Source: Franconibacter helveticus LMG 23732
Lineage (GTDB): Bacteria; Pseudomonadota; Gammaproteobacteria; Enterobacterales; Enterobacteriaceae
Reading direction: 5' to 3'
Length of the DNA stretch: 63,167 bases
Assembly: GCF_000463115.2 (NCBI RefSeq)
Contig: NZ_AWFX01000057.1
Location: 193,251 to 256,417, forward strand
The notes beneath the pieces are model-generated. The model was not told where the DNA came from. It worked only from the letters and a program-made list of their open reading frames with translations, and made no database searches. Both the position numbers and the translations under genes were made by a program. This document shows, one piece after another, positions 16,493 through 26,104 of this stretch (position 1 is the stretch's first letter; each line of letters begins with the position of its first letter).

Positions 16493-17548
16493 ATGCTTAA
16501 CGCCTGCCGGAAAGGAATACTGCTTATCGCCCTTGCGCTCTTTAGCGTGGGAGCCAGCGCAGCAAAACCCGCCTTCAAACTTTGCTGGTCCATTTACGCA
16601 GGCTGGATGCCCTGGGACTACGCCCAGCAGAGCGGCATCATCAAAAAGTGGGCCGACAAATACAATATCGACATTCAGTTCGTGCAGGTAAACGACTACA
16701 TCGAGTCGGTTAACCAGTACACCTCAGGCGGCTTCGACGGCTGCACCATGACTAACATGGACGCGCTAACCCTTCCTGCCGCAGGCGGCGTCGACAGCAC
16801 CGCGCTTATTATCGGCGACTACTCCAACGGCAACGACGGCATCGTGTCCAAAACCGCGCCTTCCGTGGCCGCGCTCAAAGGCCAGGAGATTAACCTCGTC
16901 GAGCTTTCCGTTTCGCACTACCTGCTGGCGCGCGCGCTGGAAACCGCCGGGCTTAGCGAACGGGATGTGAAAGTGGTGAACACCGCGGACGCCGATCTGG
17001 TGGCCGCCTTCGGCACGCCGGATGTGAAATCTATCGTGACCTGGAACCCGCTGCTTGCGCAGGCGCAAAAGCAGGCGGGCGCGAAAACGCTGTTCACTTC
17101 CGCGCAAATTCCTGGCGAAATCCTCGACCTGCTGGTGGTGAACACCGCCACCCTGAAGAAACATCCTGAGCTTGGCAAAGCGCTGACCGGCGCCTGGTTT
17201 GAAACGCTGAAAACCATGCAGGGCGACGCGGCGCCGGCAAAAGCCGCCCGCACGCAGATGGGCGAAGCGGCAGGCACCGATCTCGCGGGCTTCGACGCCC
17301 AACTCGCCGCCACGCATCTCTTTAACACCCCGCAGTCGGCGCTCGATTTTACCGTCAGCCCGCAGCTTAAAAGCACCATGCAGAAGGTAGCGGAGTTCTC
17401 CTTCGCCCACGGTCTGCTTGGCGAAGGCGCGCCGTCCGCCGACGTGGTGGGCATTGCGACGCCATCCGGCAACTGGGGCGATGCGGGCAACCTGAAATTA
17501 CGCTTCAGCGACGAGTTTGTCCGGCTCGCCGCAGAAAACAAACTGTAA
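16493..17548 (+). CDS. Guanidine/urea ABC transporter, periplasmic binding protein
   Basis: A 351-residue NMT1/SsuA-type solute-binding protein with a signal peptide cleaved near VGASA-AKPAF. Family features include LCWSIYAGWMPWDYA at the start, the loop GFDGCTMTNMDAL and a long C-terminal lobe. It is the first gene after the riboswitch. Such proteins are usually labelled urea carboxylase-linked ABC transporter components; with a guanidine riboswitch upstream, guanidine or a guanidine compound is the likely ligand (inference). RBS-like GAGGAAAC precedes the ATG. Confidence 0.9.
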   Translation: MLNACRKGILLIALALFSVGASAAKPAFKLCWSIYAGWMPWDYAQQSGIIKKWADKYNIDIQFVQVNDYIESVNQYTSGGFDGCTMTNMDALTLPAAGGVDSTALIIGDYSNGNDGIVSKTAPSVAALKGQEINLVELSVSHYLLARALETAGLSERDVKVVNTADADLVAAFGTPDVKSIVTWNPLLAQAQKQAGAKTLFTSAQIPGEILDLLVVNTATLKKHPELGKALTGAWFETLKTMQGDAAPAKAARTQMGEAAGTDLAGFDAQLAATHLFNTPQSALDFTVSPQLKSTMQKVAEFSFAHGLLGEGAPSADVVGIATPSGNWGDAGNLKLRFSDEFVRLAAENKL

Positions 17549-17563
17549 AAACGGAGGTGGGCG

Positions 17564-18376
17564 ATGCGCAAAGTCATTAACTTCCAGCCGCAGCCGATGA
17601 GCCGCGTGCTGCTGGGGGCCCTGCCGCTGCTGGCGCTGGCGCTGTTTTATCTGATTGCCTCCGACGCCCGTCTGGCGGCTAACAGCGCCGATAAGCTGCT
17701 GCCGGGGCTGGATGCGATGCGCGCCGCCGTCGACCGCATGGCCTTTACGCCAAGCCCGCGCACCGGCGAATACCTGCTGTGGACCGACACCGCCGCAAGC
17801 CTGCTGCGCCTGCTGACGGGCGCGTTGCTGAGCGCGGCGACCGCCTTGCTGTTTGGCCTCTTCTGCGGCGCCCTGCCCGCGGTGCGCGCGGTGCTTTCGC
17901 CGCTGGTAACCGTGGTGGCGCTGGTGCCGCCGCTCGCTATCCTGCCGATCCTCTTTATCTGTTTCGGGCTGGGCGAGCTGTCGAAAGTGATGCTGATAAT
18001 TATCGGCATCACCCCTTTTCTTATTCGCGATCTGCAAATGCAGGTGATGGCCATTCCCCAGGAGCAACTGGTGAAAGCGCAGACGCTTGGCGGCCACAGC
18101 GCCCAAATCCTGGTGCGGGTGATCCTCCCGCAGCTGCTGCCGCGCCTGCTGGATGCGCTGCGTCTGTCGCTCGGCGCCGCCTGGCTCTTTCTCATCGCCG
18201 CCGAAGCCATCGCCGCCACCGAAGGGCTGGGCTATCGCATCTTCCTGATGCGCCGCTACATGGCGATGGATGTCATTTTGCCTTATGTCGCCTGGATAAC
18301 GCTGCTCGCCTTCCTGCTTGACTGGCTGCTGCGCACGCTCAGCCGTCGCTGTTTCCCCTGGTACTACGCCAAATAA
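17564..18376 (+). CDS. Guanidine/urea ABC transporter permease
   Basis: A 270-residue inner-membrane permease of the SsuC/TauC type with about six helices. The cytoplasmic coupling loop is visible (QTLGGHSAQILVRVILPQ, residues ~170-190), which docks on the ATPase encoded next. An early periplasmic loop (RLAANSADKLLPGLDAMR) precedes the core. It follows the binding-protein gene by 15 bp with RBS GGAGGTG and is followed by the ATPase with 10 bp spacing, so the three are one operon. Confidence 0.9.
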   Translation: MRKVINFQPQPMSRVLLGALPLLALALFYLIASDARLAANSADKLLPGLDAMRAAVDRMAFTPSPRTGEYLLWTDTAASLLRLLTGALLSAATALLFGLFCGALPAVRAVLSPLVTVVALVPPLAILPILFICFGLGELSKVMLIIIGITPFLIRDLQMQVMAIPQEQLVKAQTLGGHSAQILVRVILPQLLPRLLDALRLSLGAAWLFLIAAEAIAATEGLGYRIFLMRRYMAMDVILPYVAWITLLAFLLDWLLRTLSRRCFPWYYAK

Positions 18377-18386
18377 GGAGGCCGTT

Positions 18387-19202
18387 ATGCCCTTGCTGGA
18401 ACTGAAAAACCTTGAAAAGCATTACGGCAACCAGGTCGTGCTGGAGCGGCTTAACGTGCAGGTCGAAGAAGGGGAATTTGTCTCTATCGTCGGCGCTTCC
18501 GGCTGCGGCAAAACCACCTTTCTGAAAATGCTGCTCGGCACCGAAGCGCAAAGCAAAGGGCAACTGTTGCTCGACGGCGAACCGCTTTCGCTGGAGCCGG
18601 ACGCCCAGCGCGGCATCGTTTTTCAACGCTATTCGGTATTTCCGCACCTCACCGTGCTGGGCAACGTCATGCTGGCGGATGAGTTTAGCGAAGCGCGCTG
18701 GTTTGGCCGCGTCTGGGGGCGCAAACGCCGCGCTATTCGCGAGCGCGCCCGCGCCATGCTTGAGCAGGTCGGGCTGCTGGCGGCGCAGGACAAATACCCG
18801 CACCAGCTCTCCGGCGGCATGCAGCAGCGTCTGGCGCTGGCGCAGGCGCTGGTGAAGCAGCCACGCATTCTGTTGCTGGACGAGCCTTTCGGCGCGCTCG
18901 ACCCGGGCATTCGCGGCGAAATGCACCAGTTGATAAGCGACCTGTGGCAGCGCCACCGGTTGACCATTTTTATGATAACCCACGATCTCAAAGAGGGGTT
19001 TTCACTCGGCTCCAGGCTGTGGGTTTTCGACAAAGTGCGCCATGACCCGCAGGCGCCGGACGCTTACGGCGCCAGCATAACTTACGACATCCCGCTCGAC
19101 CGCCCGCCAGCCGGCAAAGTCAGGCCGCTTAATGCGGTGGTGCGCCCTTTTCCCGGTTCTGACCCCACGCAACGCCCGCTGGCTTTGATCAGCGAAGGTT
19201 AA
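18387..19202 (+). CDS. Guanidine/urea ABC transporter ATP-binding protein
   Basis: A 271-residue ABC ATPase. Walker A is GASGCGKTT (~residue 39), the signature LSGGMQQRLALAQAL, Walker B ILLLDEPFGALD and the switch histidine ITHDLKEG. The start at MPLLELKNLEKHYG has RBS AAGGAGG; the upstream in-frame ATG at 18318 lies inside the permease gene and is rejected. A ~50-residue C-terminal extension after the switch region (from about residue 210) is typical of this urea carboxylase-linked subgroup. Confidence 0.92.
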   Translation: MPLLELKNLEKHYGNQVVLERLNVQVEEGEFVSIVGASGCGKTTFLKMLLGTEAQSKGQLLLDGEPLSLEPDAQRGIVFQRYSVFPHLTVLGNVMLADEFSEARWFGRVWGRKRRAIRERARAMLEQVGLLAAQDKYPHQLSGGMQQRLALAQALVKQPRILLLDEPFGALDPGIRGEMHQLISDLWQRHRLTIFMITHDLKEGFSLGSRLWVFDKVRHDPQAPDAYGASITYDIPLDRPPAGKVRPLNAVVRPFPGSDPTQRPLALISEG

Positions 19203-19216
19203 CCCAAGGAGACGCT

Positions 19217-19927
19217 ATGGAAACCGTTTATGAAACTCGCCTGCCTGCGGGCAGCCACTGGTCGCTGGTGATGCGCCGGGGCGCCGCGCTGACGCTCACC
19301 GACGCGCAAGGCGGCGCGAACGCCGCCGTGCTGTTCTACAACCCGGAAAACCTGCTTGAGCGCTACAACGCGCCGGACACGCTCAAATGCCAGCACACCT
19401 TCCGGCTGACGAAAGGCCACTGCCTTTACTCCGACATGGGCCGGATTTTGTGCGGCATTGAAGAAGATACCTTTGGCTGGCACGACACCGTCTGCGGCGT
19501 CAGCAACGCGGCGCAGGTGGAGAAACAGTTCGGCGCGCTGAACTACCAGCAGGCGCGCAACGAACGCCATCAAAACGGCTATGACAGCTTCCTGACGGAG
19601 TTAGCCAAATATGGCCTCGGAAAGCGTGATATCGCTGCCAATATCAACTTTTTCGCCAGAGTAGCGGCAACCAGCGACGGAGATCTGAAGCTGGTTGAGC
19701 AGGGCAAACCCGGCGCGAGCGTTACGCTGCGCTTCGCAATGGATACGCTGGTGGTGCTGCATACCTGCCCCCACCCCCTGAGTGAAGCAAACCGCTACCC
19801 CACCGCGCCGCTGCTCATCACGCTTGACGGCACACGACAGCCGCTGCCGGAAATCTGCCTGGCGCGCGCCGAGAACCAACGCGGCCTGCGCAATAACCAC
19901 CTCTACTACCTGAACGAAGGAGTGTGA
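19217..19927 (+). CDS. DUF1989 protein UAAP1, carboxyguanidine deiminase subunit
   Basis: A 236-residue urea amidolyase-associated protein (UAAP1/DUF1989). Two such subunits form carboxyguanidine deiminase (CgdAB), which converts carboxyguanidine to allophanate. Family features: metal-ligand cysteines and histidines in [32 protein letters not shown] and NINFFARV. It is likely cytosolic. The gene ends overlapping the GTG/TGA region just before its partner. I do not assign cgdA versus cgdB. Confidence 0.85.
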   Translation: METVYETRLPAGSHWSLVMRRGAALTLTDAQGGANAAVLFYNPENLLERYNAPDTLKCQHTFRLTKGHCLYSDMGRILCGIEEDTFGWHDTVCGVSNAAQVEKQFGALNYQQARNERHQNGYDSFLTELAKYGLGKRDIAANINFFARVAATSDGDLKLVEQGKPGASVTLRFAMDTLVVLHTCPHPLSEANRYPTAPLLITLDGTRQPLPEICLARAENQRGLRNNHLYYLNEGV

Positions 19928-19929
19928 CG

Positions 19930-20565
19930 ATGCTGACCGAAAGCCCGCGCCAGATTACAGACGCCCTGTACCGCGCCACCATCAACGCCGGGGATTACTG
20001 GCTTTATCGCCTTGGCGAAGGCCAGACGCTGCGCATTACCGACCTTGAAGGCAACCAGGCGGCGGATACGCTCTTCTTTAATGCCGACGACACCGCAGAG
20101 CGCTACAGCATGACCGACACGCTGCGCGGCCAGCGCAACGTTTTTCTCTCTACCGGTACCGTGCTGCGCTCAAGCGAAGACCGGCCGATGCTGGAAATTG
20201 TGGCGGACACCTGCGGCCGTCACGATACGCTGGGCGGCGCCTGCTCGTGCGAGAGCAATACCGTGCGCTACGACCTGGAGAAGCGTCATATGCATGCTTG
20301 CCGGGATTCATGGATGCTGGCAGTGGCGGAGCACCCGGAGTACGGCCTGACGCGTCGCGACATCACCCACAACGTTAACTTCTTTATGAACGTGCCGGTC
20401 ACGGACGAAGGCGGGCTGGACTTTGCGGACGGTATCTCCGCGCCGGGAAAATATGTGGAAATGGTAGCGAAAATGAACGTACTGGTGCTTATCTCCAACT
20501 GTCCCCAGTTGAATAACCCCTGCAACGGTTATAACCCGACGCCGGTTGAAGTCGCTATCTGGTAA
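19930..20565 (+). CDS. DUF1989 protein UAAP2, carboxyguanidine deiminase subunit
   Basis: A 211-residue DUF1989 protein paralogous to the preceding gene and expected to form the heteromeric deiminase with it. Motifs: [36 protein letters not shown] (metal site) and [11 protein letters not shown], with [22 protein letters not shown] near the end. ATG at 19930 has GGAG eight bases upstream; the in-frame GTG at 19924 overlaps the previous stop and is too close to that site. It is followed 74 bp later by the carboxylase. Confidence 0.85.
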   Translation: MLTESPRQITDALYRATINAGDYWLYRLGEGQTLRITDLEGNQAADTLFFNADDTAERYSMTDTLRGQRNVFLSTGTVLRSSEDRPMLEIVADTCGRHDTLGGACSCESNTVRYDLEKRHMHACRDSWMLAVAEHPEYGLTRRDITHNVNFFMNVPVTDEGGLDFADGISAPGKYVEMVAKMNVLVLISNCPQLNNPCNGYNPTPVEVAIW

Positions 20566-20639
20566 TACCGGCGCTGCGGGACGACCCGCAACAAAGCGCA
20601 ACGTTAACGCAGGACGACCTGCCCGCCGGAGAGCCGGTT

Positions 20640-23600
20640 ATGTTAAGCCGAATTCTTATCGCCAACCGCGGCGCTATCGCGGTCCGTATCATCCGCACCC
20701 TTAAGCAAATGGGCATCACCGCCATCGCGGTTTATGCCGAAGCCGATAAACACGCCGAACATGTGCGCCTCGCTGATGCGGCTTTCTCGCTTGGCGAAGG
20801 CAACGTGCGGGAAACTTACCTCGATCAGGACAAACTCTTCGCCATCGTGCGCGAAAGCGGCGCGCAGGCTATTCATCCGGGCTATGGATTTTTAAGCGAA
20901 AACGCCCGCTTCGTCGAACGCTGCGCCGCCGAAAAAGTGATTTTCCTTGGCCCGACGACAGAGCAGATGGCCGCTTTTGGTCTCAAGCACCGCGCCCGCG
21001 AGCTGGCGGAGCAAAATAACGTGCCGCTGCTGCCGGGCAGCGGGCTTTTACGCGACGTTTCGCAGGCGGTTGCCGCCGCGCAGGAAACAGGCTACCCGGT
21101 AATGCTGAAAAGCACGGCGGGCGGCGGCGGCATCGGCATGCAGCGCTGCGACGACGAGCAGGCGTTGCGGGAGGCGTTTGAACGCGTTAAACGCCTTGCA
21201 GGCAACAATTTCGCCGACGATGGCGTCTTTTTAGAGAAATTTATTGCACGCGCCCGCCACATTGAAGTGCAGGTTTTTGGCGATGGCGAAGGCGGGGTTA
21301 TTGCGCTTGGCGAACGTGATTGCTCCGCACAGCGTCGCAATCAGAAAGTGATTGAAGAGACGCCCGCGCCGCGCCTTTCAGACGCTACCCGCAAGGCATT
21401 ACAGGAAACAGCGGTGCGCCTGTGCCAGGCGGTGAATTACCGCAGCGCAGGCACGGTAGAGTATGTCTATGACGACCAGTCGCAGCAGTTCTGGTTTTTA
21501 GAAGTGAACACGCGCCTGCAAGTAGAGCATGGCGTTACTGAGATGGTTTACGGCGTTGATATTGTCCGCTGGATGGTGGAGCTGGGCGCACAGACGCTGC
21601 CGCCGCTGGAAACGCTTCGTACAACGCCGCAGGGCCACGCCATCCAGGTGCGCCTTTATGCCGAAGATCCGGCGAAAAACTTCCAGCCGGTCGCGGGCAC
21701 GCTAAGCGAAGTGTCCTTCCCTCACGCAGTGGACGGGGCGCAGTTGCGTATCGATCACTGGCTTTCCAGCGGCTGTGAAATTTCGCCTTTTTACGACCCG
21801 ATGCTGGCGAAAGTGATCGTGCATGCGAAAGACCGTCCGGCGGCGCTGGCGGCGTTGCAGACGGCGCTTGATGAAAGCCGCCTTTACGGCATCGAAAACA
21901 ACCTTATCTGGCTGCGCCATCTGCTGACGCTGCCGCAAGTGCAGGCAGGCGAAGTGATCACCGCCACGCTCGGCCAGGTGCGCTGGCAACCCGCCACGCT
22001 CGACGTGCTGACGGGCGGTACCCTGACCACCGTTCAGGATTTGCCCGGCCGCACCGGCTACTGGCACGTCGGCGTGCCGCCTTCCGGCCCCTTCGACAGC
22101 CTGGCGTTTCGCCTGGGCAACGCGCTGCTCGGCAACGCGCCGGATGCCGCTGGCCTTGAAATAACGCTGCGCGGACCGACGCTGCGCTTCAACCAGGCAT
22201 GCTCCATCGTGCTAACCGGCGCGCCCATTGAGGCGATGCGCGAAAAAGAAACGCTTCCCATGGGGAGAGTGATTGATATCGCCGCAGGGGAAACGCTGCG
22301 CCTTGGCGCCATCAGCGGCGCGGGCTGTCGCAGCTATCTGCTGCTGGCGGGCGGGCTGGATTGTCCGCATTACCTCGGTAGCCGCAGCACCTTTACTCTC
22401 GGCAAATTCGGCGGCCATGCGGGACGGGCGCTGCGCGCCGGCGACGTCTTGCATCTTGCCGCGCCAGCGTTGCGTCCGCTGGCGGCGTTGCCAGCCAACG
22501 CCTACCCCGCGATGACGAATCACTGGCAGCTGCGGGTGATCTACGGCCCGCACGGCGCGCCTGATTTTTTAACCGATGACGATATCAGCGCCTTTTTCTC
22601 CGCTCGCTGGCAGGTGCATTACAACTCCAGCCGCACCGGCATCCGGCTGATTGGCCCGAAGCCGCAATGGGCGCGCCCGGACGGCGGCGAAGCGGGCATG
22701 CATCCTTCTAACATTCACGATAACGCTTACGCGTTCGGCACCGTCGATTTTACTGGCGACATGCCGGTTATTCTCGGCCCGGACGGCCCGTCGCTCGGCG
22801 GCTTTGTCTGCCCGGCGACCGTGATTGGAAAAGATTTATGGAAGCTCGGGCAGTTGAAAGCGGGCGATACGCTGGAATTTGTGCCGGTCACGCTTGAAGA
22901 GGCGGACAGCACGAACGAAGTCGCGCCCGCAGCGGCTGTCTCTTCCCTCCCCTCGCCGGTGCTCTGGCAGGATGCGGCGCGGGACGGCATGCCTGCCATG
23001 ACCGTACGCGCGGCGGGCGACAGCTTTTTACTGGTGGAATATGGCGAACTGAAGCTTGATATCGCCCTGCGCTTTCGCGCGCATGCCCTGATGCAAAAGC
23101 TGGAAAGCGAACCGCAAGCGGGCCGCCTGGAGATGACGCCCGGGATCCGTTCGCTGCAAATTCATTTTGATCCGCAGATCTGCCCGCGCGCGATCCTTTT
23201 AAAGTCAGTGATCGAAGCGGATCTGTCGCTTGGCGATCTGCACGACGCCCGCGTGCCTTCGCGTACCGTCTGGCTGCCGCTCTCCTGGGATGACGAAGCC
23301 TGCCGCGAGGCCATCACTCGCTATACCCAGTCGGTGCGCCCCGGCGCGCCCTGGTGCCCGAGCAACATTGAGTTTATTCGCCGCATCAACGGCCTGGAGA
23401 GCGTCGCACAGGTTAAAGAGATCGTTTTCGACGCCTCTTATCTGGTGATGGGACTGGGCGACGTCTATCTTGGCGCGCCGGTGGCGACGCCGCTCGACCC
23501 GCGCCACCGGCTGGTCACCACTAAATACAACCCGGCGCGTACCTGGACTGCGGAAAACTCGGTGGGTATCGGCGGCGCTTATTTGTGCGTGTATGGCATG

Positions 23601-24203
23601 GAGGGGCCGGGCGGCTACCAGTTCATCGGCCGTACTTTACAGATGTGGAACCGCGACCGGCAGACCGAGGCCTTCACCCAGCCCTGGCTGCTGCGCTTCT
23701 TCGACCAGATCCGCTTCTACCCGGTGAGCCATGACGAATTGCTTGAAATACGCGAGCGTTTCCCGTGGGGCGATTATCCGCTGCGTGTTGAAGAAGGCGA
23801 GTTCAGCCTGAGCGCTTATCAACAGATGTTGCAGGACGAGGCGCAGTCTATCGATGCCTTCCAGCAGCGCCGCCAGCAGGCGTTTGACGACGAGCTGGCG
23901 CGCTGGCGCGCCGAAGGACAGTTCACGTTCGACAGCGCGCTGGACGAACAGCCAACCGGCGATGAAGCCATTCCGGAAAGCTGTCACGGCGTGGAAAGCC
24001 AGGTCGCCGGCAGCGTCTGGCAATGGCTGGTGCAGCCGGGCGAGCAGGTGCGCGAAGGGCAAATTATCGGCATTCTGGAGTCGATGAAGATGGAAATCCC
24101 GGTCACCGCGCCAGTTGACGGTACGGTGCATGCGCTTCAGCGCCAGCAGGGGCACCAGGTGCAGGCGGGCCAGTTACTGATGCTGATAGAGCGCGCCGCC
24201 TGA
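20640..24203 (+). CDS. Biotin-dependent guanidine (urea-type) carboxylase
   Basis: An 1187-residue multidomain carboxylase. Order: biotin carboxylase with ATP-grasp (1-450; STAGGGGIGMQ and FLEVNTRLQVEHGVTE); KipA/AHS2-like carboxyltransferase half (~460-760); KipI/AHS1-like half (~785-1010); a linker; and a C-terminal biotin carrier domain with ILESMKMEIPV, biotin on Lys1150. It uses ATP and bicarbonate to carboxylate guanidine (or urea). The motif HPSNIHDNAYAFGTVDFTGD has Asp703 where, from memory, true urea carboxylases have Asn; guanidine carboxylases have Asp. With the guanidine riboswitch and CgdAB-type partners, guanidine is the likely substrate. No allophanate hydrolase domain or gene follows. 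Confidence 0.9.
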   Translation: MLSRILIANRGAIAVRIIRTLKQMGITAIAVYAEADKHAEHVRLADAAFSLGEGNVRETYLDQDKLFAIVRESGAQAIHPGYGFLSENARFVERCAAEKVIFLGPTTEQMAAFGLKHRARELAEQNNVPLLPGSGLLRDVSQAVAAAQETGYPVMLKSTAGGGGIGMQRCDDEQALREAFERVKRLAGNNFADDGVFLEKFIARARHIEVQVFGDGEGGVIALGERDCSAQRRNQKVIEETPAPRLSDATRKALQETAVRLCQAVNYRSAGTVEYVYDDQSQQFWFLEVNTRLQVEHGVTEMVYGVDIVRWMVELGAQTLPPLETLRTTPQGHAIQVRLYAEDPAKNFQPVAGTLSEVSFPHAVDGAQLRIDHWLSSGCEISPFYDPMLAKVIVHAKDRPAALAALQTALDESRLYGIENNLIWLRHLLTLPQVQAGEVITATLGQVRWQPATLDVLTGGTLTTVQDLPGRTGYWHVGVPPSGPFDSLAFRLGNALLGNAPDAAGLEITLRGPTLRFNQACSIVLTGAPIEAMREKETLPMGRVIDIAAGETLRLGAISGAGCRSYLLLAGGLDCPHYLGSRSTFTLGKFGGHAGRALRAGDVLHLAAPALRPLAALPANAYPAMTNHWQLRVIYGPHGAPDFLTDDDISAFFSARWQVHYNSSRTGIRLIGPKPQWARPDGGEAGMHPSNIHDNAYAFGTVDFTGDMPVILGPDGPSLGGFVCPATVIGKDLWKLGQLKAGDTLEFVPVTLEEADSTNEVAPAAAVSSLPSPVLWQDAARDGMPAMTVRAAGDSFLLVEYGELKLDIALRFRAHALMQKLESEPQAGRLEMTPGIRSLQIHFDPQICPRAILLKSVIEADLSLGDLHDARVPSRTVWLPLSWDDEACREAITRYTQSVRPGAPWCPSNIEFIRRINGLESVAQVKEIVFDASYLVMGLGDVYLGAPVATPLDPRHRLVTTKYNPARTWTAENSVGIGGAYLCVYGMEGPGGYQFIGRTLQMWNRDRQTEAFTQPWLLRFFDQIRFYPVSHDELLEIRERFPWGDYPLRVEEGEFSLSAYQQMLQDEAQSIDAFQQRRQQAFDDELARWRAEGQFTFDSALDEQPTGDEAIPESCHGVESQVAGSVWQWLVQPGEQVREGQIIGILESMKMEIPVTAPVDGTVHALQRQQGHQVQAGQLLMLIERAA

Positions 24204-24446
24204 TAACGTTTTTCGCCGGGCAGGGAGGCCCGGCGGCAGATGTTAATAGTTCGTTAAGCACATCACAAAATCTTCTCGTCGCTTTACCGCCTCGCTTCGC
24301 TAAATACTCTTTAAATATCAGCAATGTGCATCACGATATCGGGGAGTTTTGCGCCGGACCGTACGATTATCGCACGCTTACGCGGCGCGCAGGATTGCCG
24401 GAACGTCGGCGCAATGATTTGATTAAATGAACGATTAACGAATGGC
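24204..24446. other. Intergenic region after carboxylase
   Basis: No gene is seen. It probably carries the promoter of the downstream MFS gene; no clear terminator for the guanidine operon was found beyond a short GC-rich stretch at 24214-24236. Confidence 0.4.
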
Positions 24447-24463
24447 TGTTCGATAATCGAACA
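24447..24463 (+). promoter_or_regulatory. PcaR-like (IclR-family) operator
   Basis: TGTTCGATAATCGAACA is a perfect odd palindrome. The Pseudomonas PcaR site is GTTCGATAATCGCAC (from memory), one base different over 15. A degenerate second copy (GAACGATTAACGAAT) lies just upstream (24429-24443). It is 72 bp before the MFS start. Confidence 0.7.
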
Positions 24464-24534
24464 TTACAGGTCAACTCCGGCGGCGACGACACCCTTACCT
24501 CTGTCGTCCACGCCGCTCCAGCAGGACGTGCCGT

Positions 24535-25908
24535 ATGACAAATAAAACAACGACCGACATTCAGACGTTTATCAACGAGCATCCCTTTTCGCGTTACCAG
24601 TGGATGATCCTCGTACTCTGCTTTATTACCGTGGCGCTGGATGGTTTCGATACCGCCATTATCGGCTTTATCGCCTCCGATCTGGTGCAGGAGTGGGGCG
24701 TACAGAAATCGGCGCTAGGCCCGGTAATGAGCGCCGCGCTGGTGGGGCTGGCTTTTGGCGCGCTCACCGCCGGACCGATGGCGGACCGCATCGGGCGCAA
24801 AAAAGTGCTGGTGCTCTCTATCCTGGTGTTCGGCGGCTTTAGCCTGCTGACCGCTTTCGCCACTTCCCTTAACCAGCTGGCGCTGCTGCGTTTTTTAACC
24901 GGCCTCGGCCTTGGCGCGGCGATGCCGAACGCCGCCACGCTGATGTCGGAATACGCGCCGGAGCGCAAGCGCGCCTTGCTGGTGAACCTGATGTTCGTCG
25001 GTTTTCCGATTGGCTCGTCGCTCGGCGGTTTTATCTCCGCCTGGCTTATTCCCCACTACGGGTGGCAGAGCGTGCTGGTGCTGGGCGGCGTAATGCCGTT
25101 AATGCTCGCCGTGGTGCTGATCTTCCTGCTGCCGGAATCGGCGCGCTATCTGGTAGTGCATAACAAATCGCAGACGCACATTGCCGCCATTTTGCGGCGT
25201 ATTGCGCCCCTGCCGGAACAGAGCCGTATTGTGCTAAACGAGCCAGGCCAGGTGAAAGAGAAATCGGCGCTGGGCGTTATTTTCTCGCCCCGCTATCTTG
25301 TCGGCACGCTGATGCTCTGCCTGACCTACTTTATGGGCCTGCTGATTTTCTACCTGCTGACCTCCTGGCTGCCGCTGCTGATTCGCGAAACGGGCGCGAG
25401 CTTGAGCCAGGCGTCGATCATTACCGCGCTGTTCCCGCTCGGCGGCGGCATCGGGGTGCTGATCATCGGCGCGCTGATGGACAAGCTGAACCCGAATAAA
25501 GTGGTGGCGGTGGGATATCTGCTGACCGGGCTGTTTGTGTGCCTCGTCGGCTTCTCCACCAGCAGCCTGCTGTTGATGGGCGTGATGGTGTTTATCGCGG
25601 GCACCATCATGAACGGCGCGCAGTCTTCCATGCCAGCGCTGGCGGCAGGCTTTTACCCAACCCAGGGACGCGCAACAGGCGTGGCGTGGATGCTGGGACT
25701 GGGGCGTTTCGGCGGCATTCTGGGCGCGTTCAGCGGCGCGTTTCTTATGCAGGCGGAGCTCTCTTTTCGCACCATCTTCATGCTGCTGGCTATCCCGGCG
25801 CTGCTTTCCGCCCTCGCGCTGATGATCAAATATTACGCCAGCCTGCGCGCGCCAAAAGAAGCGCGCTCTGCCGACAGCGCGCTGAATAAAGCGGCGCAAA
25901 AAGCGTAA
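24535..25908 (+). CDS. AAHS-family MFS transporter (PcaK-like aromatic acid importer)
   Basis: A 457-residue major facilitator protein with about 12 helices. The first helix has the AAHS signature VALDGFDTAIIGFIA, followed by the loop motif GPMADRIGRKKVLV. A hydrophilic C-terminal tail ends KAAQKA. The family imports aromatic acids such as 4-hydroxybenzoate, protocatechuate or 3-phenylpropionate with protons. The PcaR-like palindrome upstream supports a protocatechuate/4-hydroxybenzoate role, but the regulator and catabolic genes are not in the window. It is not part of the guanidine operon by spacing (331 bp). Confidence 0.85.
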   Translation: MTNKTTTDIQTFINEHPFSRYQWMILVLCFITVALDGFDTAIIGFIASDLVQEWGVQKSALGPVMSAALVGLAFGALTAGPMADRIGRKKVLVLSILVFGGFSLLTAFATSLNQLALLRFLTGLGLGAAMPNAATLMSEYAPERKRALLVNLMFVGFPIGSSLGGFISAWLIPHYGWQSVLVLGGVMPLMLAVVLIFLLPESARYLVVHNKSQTHIAAILRRIAPLPEQSRIVLNEPGQVKEKSALGVIFSPRYLVGTLMLCLTYFMGLLIFYLLTSWLPLLIRETGASLSQASIITALFPLGGGIGVLIIGALMDKLNPNKVVAVGYLLTGLFVCLVGFSTSSLLLMGVMVFIAGTIMNGAQSSMPALAAGFYPTQGRATGVAWMLGLGRFGGILGAFSGAFLMQAELSFRTIFMLLAIPALLSALALMIKYYASLRAPKEARSADSALNKAAQKA

Positions 25909-25918
25909 AACACCCTTC

Positions 25919-25941
25919 GCGGGCGGTTATCCGCCGCCCGC
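25919..25941 (+). terminator. Hairpin after the MFS gene
   Basis: GCGGGCGG/CCGCCCGC stem just past the MFS stop. There is no T run after it, so it is a weak or Rho-assisted terminator. Confidence 0.45.
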
Positions 25942-25975
25942 ATAACGATTTACAAATTTATACTTAGCTCAAGGG

Positions 25976-26001
25976 GTTAACTGATTATTCAGGCAGTTAA
26001 C
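25976..26001 (+). promoter_or_regulatory. Spaced inverted repeat upstream of yiaG
   Basis: GTTAACTG, ten bases, CAGTTAAC: perfect 8-bp arms about 160 bp before yiaG. It could be an operator for a dimeric regulator. Its binder is unknown. Confidence 0.45.
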
Positions 26002-26104
26002 ATCACCTGAAGCGCGTAATAAATCGCTCAGGAAGCATAAAAAAGCATCAATTGCAAAATTAATTAACGAGCAACGGCGCATTTTATATTTTCCGAACTA
26101 TCCT

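Noticed and set aside
18318-18386. Extended N-terminus of the ABC ATPase
   Set aside because: The extension lies inside the permease gene; the downstream ATG at 18387 has an AAGGAGG ribosome site and the family start.
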